From NCBI GenBank assembly GCA_964371155.1, contig CAYJLI010000005.1:1-64000 (forward strand): 64,000 bases of DNA. The letters are read 5' to 3'. The stretch is from CAYJEQ01 sp964371155 (lineage in GTDB: Bacteria > Bacillota > Clostridia > Oscillospirales > Ruminococcaceae). The notes beneath the pieces are model-generated. The model did not search any database and was not told where the DNA came from. It saw nothing but the letters and a program-made list of their open reading frames with translations. A program made the position numbers and the translations under genes. This document shows positions 60,258 through 64,000 of this stretch, one piece after another. Within the stretch, counting starts at the first letter, position 1. Each line of letters begins with the position of its first letter.

Positions 60258-63200
60258 CTATTTATCCTTTGTTATTTCAAGCACTTCCCTTATTGTTTCA
60301 AGAGGTTTTTCGCCTTTTTTAATCCTCACCGCAATATATGGCTTATTGCCCATGCTCACCATTGCTCTACCGCTGAGCTGTGAGGCTATTTTTGAAGCTA
60401 TTTGCATGTTAAACTCGGTTGGGAAAAATAGCACTTTGTCCTCCCTTTGGGAAATTTCCTCCATCCCCATTGCGGCGGCGGCTCCCCTTATAAGTGCCAC
60501 ATCCACAAGGCCTTTTACCGAGTCGGGTGGATCTCCAAAGCGGTCTATCAGCTCATCTAAAATATCCATGGCGTCTTCATTGTTTGACACTGTGGCTATT
60601 TTTTTGTATATATCTATTCTCTGGGTGAGATTTTCTATATAGTCTTCGGGGATGTGCGCCTCTATGCTGATATCTATCATACATTCGGTGGAAGTTTTCA
60701 CCTTTACTTCCCCTTTTTCTTCCGATATTGCCTCGGAGAGCAGTTTGAGATACATATCATATCCCACTGCTTCCATATGCCCATGTTGCTTTGCACCTAA
60801 AATACTGCCCGCACCCCTTATTTCAAGGTCACGCATTGCAATCCTAAATCCTGAACCAAAAGAGGTGAACTCCTTAATGGCTGAGAGCCTTTTTGTGGCA
60901 ATGTCGGTGAGGGATTTGCCCCTTGTGAATGTGAGGTAGGCAAAGGCACGCCTTGAGCTTCTGCCAACTCTCCCCCTGAGCTGATAGAGCTGTGAAAGCC
61001 CCATTTTGTCGGCATCTTCTATTATCAGGGTGTTGCAATTTGGCACATCCACCCCTGTTTCTATAATTGTAGTGCAGATGAGTATGTCTATTTCACCCTC
61101 CACAAGGCTCTGCCATATTGAGGAGAGTTTTTCCTCGCCCATTCTGCCATGTGCGGTGACTATCCTCGCTTCGGGGAGAAGGTCGGCGAGTCTTTTGGCA
61201 CAGCTATCAATTGTTTCCACTCTGTTGTGAAGATAGAAAATCTGCCCTCCACGCCTTAGCTCCTTGCGAATTGCCTGCTCAATTACCCCCATGTCATGCT
61301 CTACAACATAGGTCTGAACAGGGTGTCTGTCCTGCGGTGCTTCTTCTATTAGCGACATATCCCTTATTCCGCTCATCGCCATATTTAGCGTCCTCGGTAT
61401 CGGAGTAGCGGAGAGAGTGAGCACATCCACCGAATTTCTAAGCTCTTTAAAGCGCTCCTTATGTGTTACGCCGAAACGCTGTTCTTCATCTATTACGCAA
61501 AGCCCCAAATCCTTAAACTCCACATCTTTTTGGATAATGCGATGTGTGCCTATAACAATATCCACTTCACCTTTTTTAAGGCGTTTTATTACCTCTTCCT
61601 GCTGTTTTGGCGTGCGGAAGCGTGAGAGAAGCTCAACCTTTATCGGGTAGCCCTCCATCCTTTGGGTGAATGTTTTAAAATGTTGCCATGCGAGTATTGT
61701 GGTGGGGACGAGCACGGCGCATTGCTTTCCCCCCATCACGCATTTAAACGCACCCCTTATAGCCACCTCTGTTTTACCAAAGCCAACATCCCCACAGAGA
61801 AGTCTGTCCATCGGGGAGGGGCGGTGCATATCGCCTTTAATTTCATCTATACAGCGGAGCTGATCATCCGTTTCCTCGTATGGGAACCTCGCTTCAAACT
61901 CTCTTTGCCAATCGTCGTCCTCCCCAAAGGAGTGACCCACCGCTTTAAGTCGCTTTGAATAGAGCTCGATAAGCTCTTTCGCCATCTCGGCAACCGCTTT
62001 TTTAACCCTCTTTCGAGTATTGCTCCACTCTACCGAATTAAGCTTATTGAGCCTTACCGATTTATCTTCCGCCGCACCGATGTATTTGCTCACTAAATCA
62101 AGCTGAGTGACGGGTACAAAAAGAGTGTCGGTGCCTGCATATCCAATTTTTATATAATCCTTGGTAACTCCATGCACTTCCCTTTTTACAATTCCGTTAA
62201 ACACACCTATTCCATGTGCGGTATGCACTACATAATCCCCCTGTGTGAGGTCGGAGAGTGCTTTTATTTTGTCCCCCATTTTTGGGGTTTTTTTGCGTTT
62301 TGAGAGTGGGGAGCCTGTTTTTCCATGTGCCTTTACTGTCAGCTTTAGTGCAGGGTATTCAAATCCTGAGGGAAGTGGTATACCTATTACAAACACCTGT
62401 CCACCAACGATTTTTGGGATATCGCTTACATACACCGCTGGGATGTCATCCCTTAAAAAATCGCTCACTAAAGCCTTTGCACCCCTCTCGGTGCCTGCGG
62501 CTATCACACAGCAGTATTTGTGCGCTATAAGCTCCTGCACTTCGTCACATATCACCCTATATTCACCACTCCATGGGGAGAGCTGTATCGCTTCGGGGGT
62601 TAGGGTGTTTGTTATTTCAAAGTCATAGCTATTTCTTATGAAAGTCTCAAATGCTATGCTTGGATGGGTTTCCACTTTTTTAAGCAGATATGTGTAGTCC
62701 GCCGAGAAAGTGTCGCACCCTTTAAATAGTACACCCTCATCCAAAAGCTCCACAATATCCTCGTTATAGGTGGCGGATATTGCTCTCAGTGCTTCTTTTA
62801 CCCCCACTGGGTCGCTTATTATCAGCGCACTTTCTTTGCAATAATCAAATAATGTGGCTGGGGTTTTATAGATTATCGGGAGGTATCTGTCGGCATTTTC
62901 GATATCCATGCCGTTTTGAAGCTCCAATATATGGCTACTTAGCTGCTCGCACGCCTTTTTATGCTTTGCCTTTTCGGCGGCGTCCTCGAGAAGCTTAATA
63001 AATGTCTTATCGTCGGAGTAGAGCACCTCTTTTGCAGGGGTTATGTCAACGCTGTCGCAGAGGTCGTATCTGCGCTGAGTGTCCGCCTTAAAGTGGGCAA
63101 TGCTGTCCACCTCATCCCCCCAGAACTCTATGCGGTAGGGGTCTTCGCTGTGTGAGGGGAATAAATCAAGTATCCCGCCACGCCTTGCAAACTGGCAAAT

Positions 63201-63710
63201 ACCATCCACCTGCTCGCTGTGTTTATAGCCTGCTCTTATAAGCTTTAGGCAGATTTCATCCATGTCGTAGCTTTCGCCGCTTTTAATCACCGAGGTGTTT
63301 TCCTTTAAAACTTCGGGGGGGATGGTGTATTGAAGTGCGGCTTCGGCACTCGATACCACTATTTTTAGTTTTCCCACTCGTAAATCATTTAGCACAGCCA
63401 GCCTTATATGCTCATACTCTCTTGAGATACTTTGTGCATCGGTGTAGATAAAATCCCTTGTGGGATAAAGTGCTGAAAAATCTTCACCACAAAGAGAATT
63501 TATCTCAAAGACAAGCTTTGCCGCAGATTGTTCATCGGGGGTAATTATGATTTGGGAAATATTTTTATCGAGCAAAAAATTATAGGCGAAATGAGCCTTG
63601 TGTATCGACGCAAGACCACCTATAAGTAGGGTGTTATTTTTTTCTTTTAGGGAGTTTACCGCCGTGCGATATTCGGGAAGTTCATTAAGAACATCTGCAA
63701 ATTGCCTCAT
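60258..63710 (-). CDS. mfd: Transcription-repair coupling factor Mfd
   Basis: A 1,150-residue ATP-driven translocase that removes RNA polymerase stalled at DNA damage and recruits UvrA. The N-terminal UvrB-like region (about 1-340) is followed by the RNA polymerase-interacting CarD-like domain (near 487, GDYVVHTAHGIGVFNG). The translocase domains hold Walker A GDVGFGKTEV (near 640), DEEQRFG (near 741) and the RecG-like TRG motif region (VGRSSRRAFAYLTF); the C-terminal D7 domain (about 1000-1150) covers the UvrA site. Length is normal. GAGGTG precedes the ATG. Single gene. Confidence 0.96.
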   Translation of the reverse strand: MRQFADVLNELPEYRTAVNSLKEKNNTLLIGGLASIHKAHFAYNFLLDKNISQIIITPDEQSAAKLVFEINSLCGEDFSALYPTRDFIYTDAQSISREYEHIRLAVLNDLRVGKLKIVVSSAEAALQYTIPPEVLKENTSVIKSGESYDMDEICLKLIRAGYKHSEQVDGICQFARRGGILDLFPSHSEDPYRIEFWGDEVDSIAHFKADTQRRYDLCDSVDITPAKEVLYSDDKTFIKLLEDAAEKAKHKKACEQLSSHILELQNGMDIENADRYLPIIYKTPATLFDYCKESALIISDPVGVKEALRAISATYNEDIVELLDEGVLFKGCDTFSADYTYLLKKVETHPSIAFETFIRNSYDFEITNTLTPEAIQLSPWSGEYRVICDEVQELIAHKYCCVIAAGTERGAKALVSDFLRDDIPAVYVSDIPKIVGGQVFVIGIPLPSGFEYPALKLTVKAHGKTGSPLSKRKKTPKMGDKIKALSDLTQGDYVVHTAHGIGVFNGIVKREVHGVTKDYIKIGYAGTDTLFVPVTQLDLVSKYIGAAEDKSVRLNKLNSVEWSNTRKRVKKAVAEMAKELIELYSKRLKAVGHSFGEDDDWQREFEARFPYEETDDQLRCIDEIKGDMHRPSPMDRLLCGDVGFGKTEVAIRGAFKCVMGGKQCAVLVPTTILAWQHFKTFTQRMEGYPIKVELLSRFRTPKQQEEVIKRLKKGEVDIVIGTHRIIQKDVEFKDLGLCVIDEEQRFGVTHKERFKELRNSVDVLTLSATPIPRTLNMAMSGIRDMSLIEEAPQDRHPVQTYVVEHDMGVIEQAIRKELRRGGQIFYLHNRVETIDSCAKRLADLLPEARIVTAHGRMGEEKLSSIWQSLVEGEIDILICTTIIETGVDVPNCNTLIIEDADKMGLSQLYQLRGRVGRSSRRAFAYLTFTRGKSLTDIATKRLSAIKEFTSFGSGFRIAMRDLEIRGAGSILGAKQHGHMEAVGYDMYLKLLSEAISEEKGEVKVKTSTECMIDISIEAHIPEDYIENLTQRIDIYKKIATVSNNEDAMDILDELIDRFGDPPDSVKGLVDVALIRGAAAAMGMEEISQREDKVLFFPTEFNMQIASKIASQLSGRAMVSMGNKPYIAVRIKKGEKPLETIREVLEITKDK

Positions 63711-64000
63711 GTTTCACCTCAAAAATTGCAATTAAATAGTATATATTTACTTTATATGGATACTAATCACATTATATCATACTTTTTTTAAAAAAAATAA
63801 AATTTAATTGAAAATGGATATGGATTTACTTTTCGTTATAATTCCCCATGGTTTTTCACGCTTTATGTATAATATTGCATTTTAATGTATAAAACCATAG
63901 TGAATTGCGTGTAAATTTATTGCAATTTTAGCAAATATGTTAATTTTATCAATAAATTATCGAATTTAATCGAACGATTTTTGTTGACATTACCAAAGAA
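63711..64000. other. AT-rich intergenic region at the window end
   Basis: No ORF or RNA gene is seen. On the minus strand GATATAATG (near 63775) may be the -10 of the mfd promoter, without a convincing -35. On the plus strand TTGACA at 63984-63989 could be the -35 of a promoter that continues past the window. Confidence 0.4.

Overview
The window looks like a chromosomal piece of a low-to-mid GC Gram-positive anaerobe of the Bacillota, probably class Clostridia. The reasons are: strong AGGAGG-type ribosome binding sites, many near-consensus sigma-A promoters with 17-bp spacers, lipoproteins in place of periplasmic binding proteins, a PhoP-type phosphate box, an ECF-type thiamine transporter behind a TPP riboswitch, a giant modular surface protein, and an oxygen-labile cysteine desulfidase (CyuA type). 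No tRNA, rRNA, CRISPR array, transposase or phage gene was found. Species or family cannot be fixed from the sequence alone.

Layout. 1-9.46 kb: the 3' part (more than 3,100 codons) of a giant secreted or surface protein built from three GLUG-type beta-helix blocks separated by Cna-B-like modules, then Listeria/Bacteroides-repeat, YDG, MBG and Big2-like modules, and a C-terminal membrane anchor. 9.7-12.1 kb: a three-gene ABC importer of the nitrate/sulfonate/thiamine-precursor type, with a strong promoter and a perfect 9+2+9 palindrome at the transcription start. 12.5-13.8 kb: a membrane GGDEF protein. 14.0-20.9 kb: a complete phosphate locus, pstS-pstC-pstA-pstB-phoU-phoP-phoR, in which PstS has its two halves in swapped order. 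21.4-26.8 kb: a DUF454 protein, CyuA-like cysteine desulfidase, an M24 peptidase, an ArsC/Spx-like protein and a MATE exporter.

27.3-41.4 kb is a peptide-scavenging island on the minus strand: a Dpp/Opp transporter (B, C, D, F and binding protein) mixed with M24, M20, M3 (PepF), PepQ and S9 peptidases, an orphan creatinase N-domain and a 101-aa unknown. Peptides enter through the ABC transporter and are cut inside the cell by endo-, di- and proline-specific peptidases. 41.7-64.0 kb holds housekeeping and accessory genes: PatB-like C-S lyase, a Na+/H+ antiporter, trpS, a MocR-like aminotransferase, KtrB-type K+ channel, Nudix hydrolase, thiT, cysteine desulfurase, PepV-like dipeptidase, an ECF sigma factor followed by a membrane-anchored beta-propeller protein, a RodA/FtsW glycosyltransferase, glmU, a CPBP-like membrane protein and mfd.

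Non-coding structure is rich. Four copies of a composite interspersed repeat (about 9.6, 27.1, 52.8 and 59.3 kb) and several short palindromic REP-like units (GGGGCATGGC..GCCATGCCCC type) lie between genes. One composite copy supplies the ribosome binding site and an alternative in-frame N-terminus to the gene after it. I did not find an obvious new defence or mobile system. The best candidates for novelty are the peptide/peptidase island with its orphan domains, the repeat family that carries a translation start, the leader ORF/hairpin between phoP and phoR, and the sigma factor/beta-propeller pair.
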